Assembly: GCA_935421135.1 (NCBI GenBank)
Contig: OW285194.1
Span: 14,221,376 to 14,285,375, forward strand
Direction of reading: 5' to 3'
Source: Bugulina stolonifera
Lineage: Eukaryota; Bryozoa; Gymnolaemata; Cheilostomatida; Bugulidae
DNA: 64,000 bases
Of the stretch, positions 19,005 through 30,605 are shown one piece after another (position 1 is the stretch's first letter; each line of letters starts with the position of its first letter). Under the pieces are notes generated by a model. The model was not told the origin of the DNA and ran no database searches. It worked only from the letters and a program-made list of their open reading frames with translations. The position numbers were made by a program, and so were the translations under genes.

Positions 19005-19598
19005 TAGTATAGTTCCTCTTTTCTCCTAATCTAGGAAATTACCCAGGACAAAACAGGAAAAGAGAATTAACTTTGCTAAAATGCAAAGTGGTACAATAAA
19101 CTCTTTCTGGAAAATGTAAAGGTGATATTATTAGAATTGTTTTGATTAATTTTTTAAGCAATCACCGATTCATTCAGTGAATTAGCCAAGCAAACTTTGA
19201 CTGTACAGTAAACAAGAATGTCTGCAAGAAGTTTATTGATAGCACAATCAATTGACTTTGCTGATCTACCTGAGAGCTACTTGCAGGAATATGAAACTTA
19301 AGCTATATTTACTGCGACCCTAATAAGTAACTATGGGAATCATGGCGACCTCCATAGAAAAACTTTCTAAATGGGAAAATCTTTGAATATGGCCAAAAAT
19401 CACTCAATTTCAATTTTTTTTTCAGCAAATAAAAGGGGGGTCGCGAGACCCTGGCGACCTACAGTAAATCCGCCCATGGTCTACTATGTGTAGAAGTGTT
19501 TTAAGTTTAACAGAAAGAGCATTAAATAGGGCCTACCCTGGAAATTTGAACTAATGAAGCATGCTCAATAATCTCACATTGTTGTTTTGTATTTCCAG

Positions 19599-21968
19599 AT
19601 GGACAATAAGGATGTGACTATATTGTACAGTAACGGAGCGCATCCTGCACGCAGTGATGAGCTACTAATATCCATATCACATGACTTCAACAGAAGACAA
19701 CTCCCGGATAAGCATGAACTTTCCATCTCCGACATATGGGAGGAACGCTGTACTATTAACCCCACTATATGGAATGGCACCAAGTTCAGGCTTCACTCTG
19801 TATCTTCAGTTCATAATGGAAGGTTAGACTATGCAGGTATAGTCTCAGTTCATAATGGAAGGTTAGACTATGCAGGTATAGTCTGAGTTGAATAGTCTGA
19901 TGTTTACCTACATGTATATCATAGTTAGTAATACTAGCACAACATGATTGCCTTTGATGTTGGCAAATTTGAGATGAATTATTACACTTACATGTAGATC
20001 TCTGAATGTAGAAAGAAGAGTAATATTCAGAAAATGTTAAATAGGCTACAGGTTTATCTCGCCATTGTCATTTGGTAAAATATTCAATAGTATTATTGTT
20101 CTACTACCTTCAGTGAGTGCAAACGACTTTAGTAAGCTCTTCTGTTATTCTACTACTGTTAATAATGTAACAGAGAACTTTTCTTTCTGTATTGAGAGCT
20201 AACTGCATAAATGATACCAGTAGGTCTATCCATTAAACATACATCTGGGGTACCTGTAGGCTGTATGCATCTACCATATAATTATATTGCAGAGTACAAT
20301 GGAACCTTGGTTTAACTTGTTACAAGCATTTCCTGGGGACAAACTTCTCGCAAGATGCTGCTTTATATCAAACAATGGGCAGAAATTTGTACGACAACCC
20401 TCAGGCGTTTATGTCCGATCCACTTGGTAGGTTGTTTCAATTGTTGCAAAAAGTTTGTGCATGATCCTTCTCCTGCTGTTCTTTTATAAATTTTTGTACT
20501 ATCTAATAATTCCTAGTATAGAGTTAGAAGAATCACATAATGATACGTGGCTGAATAACCTTCCACCAACATTTATGGTAAAATTTTATCAAGCAATGTG
20601 ACCAAGTTTGGAGTTGTGCTCTCATTTCCAGAAATTTAAAAGAAAGCAACTCTAAAATATTTCTCCAACCTGAACTTTCGTCGTGTAACTCTGTCACTCA
20701 GTGGTAGCCTATACTAATAGCCTATGTGTGTAACTCACACCATCCTAGACCTACACAGCTTATTCTGTCTAATTCTGCATCTTGTACTTCCTCTGGAAGC
20801 CTCTGTACTTACCTCAGTATCACTGTACTTGGGCTCCATTGTTCCTAATTAAATGTCACATATTATTCACAGGCGTGGGTGGCCTCTTATTAACAGCAGA
20901 CAATCAAGTCGTTTTACTCAAGAGAAGCAGTAATTGTGCCGAGTCACCTCTGCTCTATGATATACCGGGTGGACACCCTGAGCCCAGTGTAAGTTCACTT
21001 AGTCTACAACCTTGTAGTCTATAGGCCTAGATATAGCAAGTGAACTGAAGCGTTTTGTTTATCATTGGCAAGATGCTGTTGAACTCTGGTGTTGTGGAAA
21101 GTGATAATACAATAGAGTTTCTCTTACCTTGATGCCACCTCTCATTCCTCAGTATGACCCACACGCGTGTACCAGACAGAGATGTCATAATTGTTCTGTA
21201 CATCTTTCATGCATGCAATCAGATTATATCTTGTTTATTACAAGTCTTACCTCATGGTATTGTGTAAGGAGTGGTTTGTTCCTCACATGTTATGAAATGC
21301 TCTCTAAGGTGTACAAATCCTGTATGTTCTGTATTTAGCCCGTTTCTATAATTCTGTCAATAGGAAATTATTGGACCTACAGATATTGATAAAGACATAT
21401 CAAGGTTTACTGAGGAAGCAGTGCGTACTGAGATCTTCTCTTCCATACTGCGAGAAATCAGGGATGAGGTTAACATACCCCTCTCTACACTTAGTGCTCC
21501 ACTATTATTGGGTGTGGCCCTCAATAGATCTGGTCACTGTAGACCAAGTTCTGAGTTTCTTATCAGGTGAGTAGTGAGGGTGATTCACTGTATGTGCTGT
21601 ACACTTGTAAATGGGTGGGCATTACTTTGTTGTATCGCAATACTGGCTATAAGAAAGGTACTTTATTATTTGTCGGTGCTGTGTATAATTGCAGTGTTGT
21701 GGGATTTTACAAGAGTTCAGTTAAATTATTTACTCTGAATGGATTATATATTCGCTGTTGAAGGACGACGTTGTGTGGTGTGGAGGTAGTAGATCTATAT
21801 AATAAAGGAAGTCAAGCTGAAGCAGATGAATCTACACACATTAAGCTCTTAGCACATGACGTAGTGATGAAGATAAAGCAGGCCGAGCTGTGGCAGAACC
21901 TGGCCCCCAGCGCTAAAGGTTGCTTCCTACTTTATCATGACTATGTGAACCAGGATTCAGTGCAGTAG
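19599..21968 (+). CDS. NUDT22: NUDT22, Nudix-type UDP-sugar diphosphatase, 5 exons
   Basis: Coding exons 19599-19836, 20295-20426, 20873-20988, 21364-21566, 21764-21968 encode 297 aa (human about 303). Mammalian NUDT22 hydrolyses UDP-glucose and UDP-galactose to UMP and sugar-1-phosphate. Diagnostic segments: [104 protein letters not shown]. The Nudix box is split, as in the family: GGHPEP in exon 3 and REIRDEV in exon 4. All phases match. The exon 2 acceptor is the second AG of GCAGAG|TA. ATG 19599 follows an AG acceptor, so a non-coding 5' exon probably exists upstream. A 39-bp tandem duplication gives exon 1 two donors; using the first (after 19836) gives exactly the human spacing between FRLHS and LGLT. 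Confidence 0.95.
19806..19883. repeat. 39-bp tandem duplication carrying the NUDT22 exon 1 splice donor
   Basis: Two copies of a 39-bp unit, 19806-19844 and 19845-19883, are identical except near the end (GTCTCAG against GTCTGAG). Each holds the donor ATGCAG|GTATAG. Using the second donor would add 13 in-frame codons ([13 protein letters not shown]) with no stop. Confidence 0.95.
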
Positions 21969-24318
21969 AATAGGCAATCAATGCGTTTAATAGAAATTGC
22001 TCATTTACCAAGATAAGTATTGTTCTATGAATGAAGAACATAATCTAGCTTTGAATGATTGAAATATGGAGCGGATAACTCTCAGAGTTAACATTCTATC
22101 ACTGCACAACCTTTGGTGATGACTGTTTCCCTTCAGCCCTTCATTATATTATACACGTATATCCCTTTGATTGAAGGTGATTTCTCTTTTTCATCTCCAT
22201 GCACACAGTTCTTGTACTCTCATAAAACACTCAACTAGCATTCCAACACAATGTAGTATAACTTACATTTATAACTACTTACTCTCTCTGTGAATAGTAT
22301 TGGGTAAAGAAGCAATATTACTCATTACTCATATGAATCCTATGAGCAGTAACATGGCGTATTCTTTTGTTTGTATTATTGTTTTCATTTTTTTCCATAA
22401 TAATATTTTATATCTATCCATATCCACATAATACTGATGCTAGAGTATTATATTATGCTGTTCTCTTTCATTATTGTGTCTTATCATAATATGCCATATT
22501 TTTCTGTGTTTTTCACCTTGTGATTCTGAATCTTCTAATACAGTGTTAAAAAAATTATAATTTAAAAGTTTTATAGTGAGCAGCAAGTAACCACAAACAA
22601 ACCGAATGGACTTCCTTGCCTATCGTATGTAGTTCTGTGTTCATGAGTTAACGATTGGGAGTAGTTGTTTTTGTGATATCAAGAGATGGTGGAATAGAAT
22701 TAGACGGTTCTTTGACAATCGCCATAGAGTTGTGTTCCCCTTTACTCTTTGGGTCAACGCCTAAATATTCTTTCGCTCTTTGGTAAAAGGTATTTATCTG
22801 TCGTGTGGAGCCATTTGGACACGATGCCCACGCCGTCGTTTACAAACATGTCAGCGAGCTCAATAATTTCGTTTCATGCCCGTTTCCTATGAAAATCTTA
22901 TGTAACCCAAGAAGTCAGAATTATTGTTAATTTTTATTTATTGCAAATCAAAATATCGAGGCAAGCGCATACCTAGTGTCTAAAGTTTGCGTACCCTAAT
23001 GGAAATAGTGCGTATTTATAGTTTGTTATGCAAATATACCAAGATTGTTAATTATTATTTTTATATTAAAAGATTTATATTTATATTAATATTAAATATA
23101 AATATTATTAATTATTTAATTATTATTGTAATAGACGTTGCCCGTTGTGTGCTGCTAGCAAGGCAGAGACACACAACTCTATTACCTTTGGATCCTCCTA
23201 AACGCTTGGAAATCTAACCTAGGACTCAGCCAGATGTATTGAGGCGGAGATAATTAACCAACTCTGGGTATGATGACACACCAAGGAGTGACAAGGGAAC
23301 AACTAACTTCCAGATTTAGTTCTGTATTTATGTAATAAAATAAGAAAAAGACAATAACAATGGTAGTAATAATAATGTTAGTAAACAATAGTTAGGAATA
23401 AATTATAATACAGTCACAAGGTTATATTTTGGTACAAGTACAAGACCTCTAATAAAGTAACTCAAAGATAAATATAGTTAATAAATATATACAACAAAAA
23501 CCAGTCTCTCTTTCCTGCACGCTCCACTAGCACTGCTCATGTGTATCACAGCAGAGAGTGGCTGTCAGCTGGTAGCTATTTCTCTGGAAGCCTTGCCTTA
23601 TTAATATAGCTTCTTCTGGTATTACACAAAAAGCTGTACAAAATAGCCTTCTAATACCAGCTGGAATTCCCAAAACATGTTTCCACCACATTATTTTATA
23701 GGTATTCAAATGCAATTTTATAAATAATTAAATAAATTAAAATAATAATAATATTTAATATAAATATTAATTAATCTTCAATCCTAATATTCATATTCGT
23801 GATACTGATGTTTTTATTTATTGCATCTATAATTCAACATTCACATTTTAATGATATCCATATTGATATTGAATTGTATTCTAATGAGTTGAGCTGCCAA
23901 ACTGGAACTGGCTCAGCTGAAATTAAGCAACTTGCATAAACCTCAGGTTTAACCTGCTGGTTTAAGTCGAATGTTTCTACTTACATTGTTGACTTCTATT
24001 TCACAGCATTAAACGAGTGAGATTAATAGTTTATTTTGAATTCCATATGCTAGGACTAAGAAGAAATATTAATATAGAAAAAATGCTAATGCTATTAGTC
24101 TAAACTCTAATACTAATACATAAATGTATTTTATTGGCCTACTTACTAAACTATATGTGTGTTAATATAGACTTATGTAGATTAAATGTCAAAACACATG
24201 CAGGCCTAAGCCAGGTATTAAATAATAGTAATATGCTGCAGTACTTTTGACCGTGCTTCATCCGACGTGTCATCGATCAAGTCAATGTTATTGTAGACCA
24301 GTTGCTGATTGAGCTGCT
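21969..24318. other. Intergenic between NUDT22 and STK19
   Basis: No gene recognised. Very AT-rich stretches lie at 23030-23130 and 23700-23780. A copy of the dispersed motif GCCATAGAGTTGTGTTCCCC occurs at about 22721. The STK19 promoter should lie near the right edge. Reading frames at 22987-23217 and 23527-23715 have no domain and low-complexity composition. Confidence 0.5.
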
Positions 24319-26199
24319 ATGCTGAAGCGAAAACTGAGGGCAAATATTGACCATTTATTAACTGCTAAAAGAAAGGCCGAAGAATCTAAGCTGGACATCT
24401 TATTTACTGCAGAAACCTTGAAGCCTACTAATGCACAGGAATGCTTCAAATATATCCGTGGTTTAGTTGATTGGAGAAAATTTTGTGGTGAGTGGTATAT
24501 TAGCCTACTCCACAAACTGTCGGTTTTATTTGGTTCATCTAGTTGGTATTTCAGTAGCACAACAGTCTGTCACTAGGAAGTTATGTAGATATTGCTACTT
24601 TTTGGCAACATAAAATCGGAAGGTGTCTTATTTTTTTCTGATGTTCTAGAGAAGATCCCTCCAGTCGTTTTACAAGGACAACTGTACTCTCTGCTCAAGG
24701 ATCACACTGAAATAGATGGTCAAGTTAGCAGTCTACGTTGTCAAAGTAAAATAGTTGTCATAAAACTAGATACTGGAACATATGGGATTGTAGATAAAGA
24801 GGAGTACCTCAACACTGGTAAGATAGTATATTCTGGTCTGCTCCTTTAAATGACTTTTAGTCTGTTACATGAGTTGATTTAAAGTTTGTTACTTGGATTC
24901 TGGGATACTGAAAATGGAAAGTTTTGGGTTATAGTCCGTCAATGTAAAAAGGCAATCCGATAGTCAAATATGGTAGGCTAATAATCCTGACGTGGCAATC
25001 GTTGTTTCAGGTACAATGTTGATAGTGATGGTGACTAGTAGGCTACAGTATACAATTGAGTTCAAGTAGCTGACTCCAAGTAACTTCAAGTAATAGTAGG
25101 ACTACAAGTTAATTCAGTTATGTTATAATACTATTTACTCTACTCGGACTAAGACAAAAACTACATAAAATAATATACTCCTTGGTCGTCAACATGCCGT
25201 GATGCGAGTTGCATAACTACTCTAGTGGAACTTCTATGGTGAAACTTTGTACTAGGAGTTGAAGTGATTCAAAATGGGTAAAAACTGGCAACATCTAGAT
25301 ACCGATGAGTAGATAGTGTTGGGAGAGTTAGAGTCAATGATGGCTAGGTGATCCTGTGCAGTATATTATTTCTAATGATTGTGTCCATTTATTATCCAAT
25401 TGACAGATTAGGGTGCATGTATCTTTGTTCTTTATTATAAAATTGTATAATAGGACTTCTCTCCGATAAACCATGTTTAATAACCCCCATATTACCAATA
25501 TTCTAGCTCAAAAACAAATAGAACTGCAGGAGTTGGAGAAAGATGCCGGGGAGGAATTTATTAACTTCTGCACTCAAGATGAGCTAGATGTTGAAATGAG
25601 CTCTAAGCATTTGTTGGAAGGGTTAAGAGGTCATGTGGATACACTAATTAGAGCTGGATACCTTACCTCAGAGGTCACGGGTATGTCACTGTATCATAAC
25701 CATGCGAATGCTCAATGTGTAATAGAGTTTTATTAGCATTAATTATCCACATGTAATTACATGCACATCAGCTATTGGTTGCGATGCAGGAAAAAAAAGA
25801 GGATAACTTCACAGTTTACCACAGGTAGTATTGAATGGCAATGATGACTAATGCATATGACCTGGACTTACCATTCAACACTATAACCTGACCTCTGTGC
25901 CACCATTCATACAATCCACTTACTTTTGGACTTACTAATTTTTAGGAATGTACCATCTCACCATCCCCAACGCTTCCCTATTCCTCCGGACTCTCAATGA
26001 TGGACTCAAGGCAGTCAAAGCTGTGATCAAAAAGTCAAAATTTAAAGAAATTCTATTAACTGAACTCTTGAAGAAGGAAGGAAAGAAAACTAACAAATTA
26101 GGAATGGTGTATTATGTCCTTCATCTAGTGGGCACTGAGGTAGTCAAGCTGGTCAGTACAACATCTGGGCCTTTACTAAGATATATAGAGGAAGATTAG
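24319..26199 (+). CDS. STK19: STK19 (winged-helix DNA-binding/repair protein), 4 exons
   Basis: Coding exons 24319-24487, 24650-24817, 25507-25680, 25946-26199 encode 254 aa, the length of the short human form. Despite its name, STK19 is now regarded as a winged-helix DNA-binding protein rather than a kinase, and has been linked to transcription-coupled repair. Matching segments: KIPPVVLQGQLYSLLKDHTEID (human PPIVLRSQVYSLVPDRT), GIVDKEEYL, LIRAGYLTSE, MYHLTIPNASLFL, and the C-terminal KSKFKEILLTELLKK...LGMVYYVLHLVGTE followed by STTSGPLLR. I see no kinase motifs (no glycine loop, HRD or DFG). All junctions are GT-AG and in phase. Exon 3 starts after TTCTAG at 25506; the frame upstream of it contains a stop, which decides the acceptor. 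The N-terminal ~50 residues are basic. Confidence 0.93.
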
Positions 26200-27254
26200 C
26201 TACTGGACACTCGTGTTTCCCTCCAACCCATGGTGCAGTCATCAGAGAATATATTCCCTGCGTGTAGGGGATAAATTTAATTAATATATGGTTTCTTTTC
26301 TTGCACACAACATACTGTAGGCCTACATGCATACATGGAATCTGTACTACATTTTTTCGTGAAACTCAAATAATTATATTTAGGATCACATATAAGTTAT
26401 TACATGTCATTTTATACCTCTGTTCTAACTAGGAATTTAGTTTTGTAGGAAATGAAATTTTGTTATATAATATAATTATAATATTATAGCCTTCTCTGCC
26501 TGTCTATGAGTTTCTATGGCAACTGGAAGACCAAACTTTGTTTACATTATCAACAGATTTAGGTCACAAGAATATGAATGGAAGTATAATAAATATCTGT
26601 TTATTTTGTAAACATCACATAAGAGCATATTCATGAAGTAAAATAAACAACACAGGCATGGGCAGCGTACTCCATAAATTGGTGTGATTATAAAAGAATA
26701 AAATATACATGTATCTACATATTTGTTTAAAAGACTAGCAGCGAATTTGGGTAAAACTCCATGAAATGCCACAACTCTTGGGCCTATTTCAATGGCATAT
26801 TATAAAAATAAAATGAAGCAATAGAACTGCTAGAGCCAACTTTCAATGAAGGATAGACACGTAAGGAGCTGGAGAGAGCGGTGGGTATACTATTACATCT
26901 GTGTGGATTTATATATTATATTAGAGGTCACTTCTACAACAAAATCGGACAATGATTTGAATACAACACAAAGAAATTGAACTAACATTAGCTTACACTG
27001 GGCTCTCTAGTTTACTAATACATTGTGTTTATTACGAACACTAATAAATTGGGATTTTATTCACAACTCTGTGTAATTCCCCCACATGAGACCTGTTCAT
27101 CTAACAACTGAAAACAAATTAAACTTAACTGCTCATCACCAATTGTCAAACACAAGGATATCTGGTTTCAAAATGTATTCCATTGAGAACGACCCTTCAC
27201 AGCCTTAACTGGCCCAGTTCAAACTGAGTACTAGTTACTACAAGTATGTATAAG
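26200..27254. other. Intergenic between convergent STK19 and PCMT1
   Basis: Holds the 3' UTRs of both genes. A minus-strand AATAAA at 27056-27061 is a plausible PCMT1 polyadenylation signal. No further gene or element is seen. Confidence 0.5.
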
Positions 27255-29150
27255 TCAGGACAGCTTATGCCACCTATTTCCAAGAATGGGTACTGTGGTA
27301 CTAATAGCACAAATAACAAACCTGTCAGAAGGCCATTGCTTCTTGCTATCTGTTAGGGGTACGTAGATGACCCCCATCAGTGACTTCCTTGAGAGAGTAC
27401 CATCAAGAGCTCGGTCTATTTGCAGCAGATCCTGTGAGCCTCTTTCTAGACCATATGGTATGATCATTCTACCTCCAGGGGCCAGCTGATCAATCAACTA
27501 TTGTAATGATATAATATTACTTTCTAGCACTGTGTTTATGTTGTCAAGATATATTTTTAAAAAATTCATTATTGTACAAGCAAAATCTAGACCCTACTTT
27601 CAAAAGGCCTAAACTTTGCTAGAATGTCCTTTTAAAATGGTTCACACACTTACAGGTTGAGGTAGGGTGGGTGCAGCTGCTCCCACATGTATAGCATTAT
27701 AAGGCCCATCCGAAGGGTATCCCAGTCTACCATCTCCAACCAATAGTTTCATTCTACCAGAGTCAATCAAAGCCTGAACAATATAGCCAAATGCAGCATT
27801 AGACATATCTAGTAGCTAATTGTAGGCCAACGTCAACTGATGTCCTAATGGTTTATAAATCCATAACACAATCCAAAAGTAGGATGAACAGGTCATTCTT
27901 TGGGAGAGGTCAGGTCTGTAGAAGATAAAACACTACTATAGCTATCAATAATGACCTCCCTCCTTCCCTTGCAAGGGAGATAACCCTTAGAACATAGAGC
28001 TTACCTGCAAGCTTGCATCCTTTCTAATATTTTCCAAAGAGTCATCAACTATTCCTTTGATGTGATCAATACCAACTACCCGTCCAGTACTTCCAACCTG
28101 AGTTACAAGTAGTACATGTGCATAGTACAGTATGAGTAAATAGTACACTAATTCTACATGAGTAGACTATAGTACAGCATGAGTATAGCTGTACAATGCA
28201 ACATGTGTATAGTACAGTATGAGTATTGCGTACTGTAGTACATGTGTTGGCTATACCATAGTATGGGCATAGTATACTGTAGTATATTTGTACAGTAGAG
28301 TATGAGTATAGCATACAGTTAGTACATATGTATAGTACAGTATGAGTATATTGTGTACTATTAGTACAATAGTACATGTGTATATTATAGTCATGTAACA
28401 TACTCTAGAGGCTACGTAAACACTCACCATTATACTCATGCAAGCTGTTAGGTATCCTGTACCTGAACCAACATCCAGCGCTCTGTTACCCTCTACCAAA
28501 TGATCAGCTAGAGCCTCCAAAGCATACGCGTGCTAATCAATATGCATAATAGTGAATCAACTATTTCTGAATAAATATTCAACTTATCAAAGTTTCACAT
28601 TATATAAATTATAGTGTCCCACGTGAGAAGAGAAATTTTCATTTCAATGGTATAAGATTTAAACTTCTTGCTGCAGATATGACTGAAGTTTGATAAAAAA
28701 ATCTATCGAAGCAAGCAGAGACCTGAAGGATATAACTAACCATATGTGGAGCACTGATTGTAGCCTTATACCCGATAGACTGAGGGGAATCAGCATATTT
28801 GTCTCTATTAGTGAAGTGTCCCCTGTCCACCCTCAACATAGCCTGTATTACTCGATCATTATTTAACACCCCATTCTCTGTGGGTAAAAACATTAAACAT
28901 TTAAAAATGCTAATTATACTGCTGAAATGCTTGGTGTATAATATACTGCATATAACATGAATCTCTACTTGATCTGAAGACAAATTGACATGATAGAAGC
29001 CAGTACATTGCGGTCAAACAATGCCTACTAGTTTGTAATGAATGCTAATACATATAACACGGTAGCATCTAGTTTTACATAGTTTATGTACTCACTCTTT
29101 AGATTCGCTATCAGTTCTTGATTAGTTGTTCCACCAGACCTCCAGGCCAT
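27255..29150 (-). CDS. PCMT1: PCMT1, protein-L-isoaspartate O-methyltransferase, 7 exons
   Basis: Coding exons 29150-29096, 28877-28741, 28532-28428, 28097-28005, 27773-27654, 27497-27322, 27273-27255 encode 234 aa (human about 227). The enzyme methylates isoaspartyl residues with S-adenosylmethionine to start repair of damaged proteins. Matches: [49 protein letters not shown], the SAM motif [13 protein letters not shown] (DVGSGTG at 84-90), [71 protein letters not shown]. All phases close. The final intron (27274-27321) is only 48 nt, a multiple of three with no in-frame stop. The spliced end is KQWPSDRWHKLS; the retained form inserts 16 residues before the same WHKLS. No KDEL-like end, unlike one mammalian isoform. 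Confidence 0.95.
28098..28400. repeat. Degenerate minisatellite in PCMT1 intron 3
   Basis: The interval between exons 4 and 3 is filled by irregular copies of a roughly 25-60 bp theme (GTACATGTGTATAGTACAGTATGAGTAT). Open frames seen across it on the minus strand are a product of the repeat. Confidence 0.75.
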
Positions 29151-30322
29151 TACATTAAAACTTCTAAACACAATTGGCAAGAACAGTAAACTATCCAGAA
29201 GCTTCCCTTTGCCACAGATCATCTATTCCACATCTAATAAATATTTATAGCTGTACTGCAGAGCCATATTTCAAGGGGCGGCAGGAAGGCACTGCCACCC
29301 CTGTACCGGCTATATGAAAATTTGTAGCAACAAAGCACTTTACTATAACTTAAAGATAACAAGTTTGTTGCATAAAAGATATTTTTAAAGTTTTAAAAAA
29401 ATTGGTCATTTGCTAAAATATTTAGCCTTAACAGGTTATAGCCTATTATAATAATTATAATATCTAATATATATGTTAATTGGTTACTGTATGGTCTTTA
29501 GGTTAAAGACAATTATTACTACAAAATAACAATGATCTTTTTTAGTCTCTGTGCTTTGACTCATTTTATTTTTATTTTGTTTGTAACAAACGAAGACCTC
29601 CCCTTCTGCCTGTTGGGGCGGTCTAGAGGCTCCAATTTTTATTTGACCTGAACCTGAAATTACAATTACAATGTATGTCAATAGTGAATATAATAATAAT
29701 AATATAATAATTAATTTATTAAATAATATGAATACAACATATCTGTCAATATTAATATACGTGTATTTGATAACATTAAACAAATTATGCATATTATATT
29801 CCATATGATATTATTTCTAAAGTGAAAATAAAAATACTAAATCAAAAATATGAAGTCTAAAATTATAAGAAAAACAATTAAATTTTAATTTACACAACAA
29901 TCACAATGCTTGTAGTAATAACTAAACTTGTACTTCACTAAAATAGCTAGGACTATATTATAGTAGTATAAGTATTATTATGATAGTCCAATACAAGGAC
30001 CGTTAGTACTGGAAACCAATACCAACGAATAATTGTTTCGTTGTCTGACAAAGGAGTCACAAAGTATTGCTCTTGCTGGGAAAATTAAAAAATCGGTCTC
30101 TTTGACAGGAAATCCATATATAGCATTAGACTTTATGAAGCTTGTAGGGGGTGTCTACTGCAACGCTCTTTTTCTTATTCATGCTGTAAGGTGACGAAAA
30201 ACGCGCAATATAATAAAGACTAAAGAGTGAACCATAAAGTTATCTTCTCCCCAGAAGAGTTGTCTATGGAGTAGACAACTCTCTGCAGAAGCAACATACA
30301 ATTCACATCAATTCACCCCTAC
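29151..30322. other. PCMT1 upstream region with a transposon end
   Basis: The PCMT1 promoter should lie near 29150-29260. At about 29262 a stretch beginning CAGAGCCATATTTC and followed by GGGGCGGCAGG...CTGCCACCCCTG resembles the left end of the element at 33281, so it is probably a related hAT-type terminus. I could not find its matching right end. The remainder is AT-rich with no gene. Confidence 0.4.
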
Positions 30323-30448
30323 CAGGGCTCTCAACTACTCGGATTAAATCCAAATTGTTCGGATTTGTCCTTTCCTCTTGGGCATTCGGACGGATTTCCA
30401 TATATTCCACTCACTGTTCGGATTTTGCTATTGTTTTAGGATTTGTTA

Positions 30449-30605
30449 CTAGTAGCAAAGAGAGTACTCCATAGAGGTAACACCCCATAGAGCAGGAACT
30501 TAAAAATTTTCCGCTATTAAACGCCGATTGGCCACTTGATGCCAGTTTTCCCCACGGGCGGCCATGATGCGATGGGGATTTCGTCCGTTTGTTTACATTA
30601 GTTAC
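30449..30605 (+). repeat. Left arm of a long inverted repeat
   Basis: Matches, as reverse complement, 34878-35012. Shared blocks in order are AGTACTCCATAGAG, AGAGCAGGAACT, GATGCCA-TTTTC, GGCCATGATG and GTTTGTTnACATTAGTTAC, with small indels between them. The arms enclose about 4.3 kb. Confidence 0.75.

Larger units (their letters stand above)
14219..19478. mobile_element. hAT-like terminal repeats enclosing an LTR retroelement
   Basis: The left end starts CAGGGGCGGATTTTC at 14219. The right end, read on the minus strand from 19478, starts CATGGGCGGATTTAC. CAGGGGCGGAT-type ends are typical of invertebrate hAT transposons. The sequence GGTCTAC occurs at both borders (14213-14219 and 19478-19484), so a duplication of 7 of about 8 bp is likely. 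The left subterminal DNA (14250-14370) is unusually GC-rich with G and C runs. The right subterminal DNA contains GGGGGGTCGCGAGACCCTGG. No hAT transposase is visible. The interior is mostly the retroelement annotated separately, so the hAT copy seems to be a shell that received an insertion. Confidence 0.6.

Noticed and set aside
28066..28401. Cys/Tyr/Thr-rich minus-strand frames in PCMT1 intron 3
   Set aside because: Product of the degenerate minisatellite in the intron.
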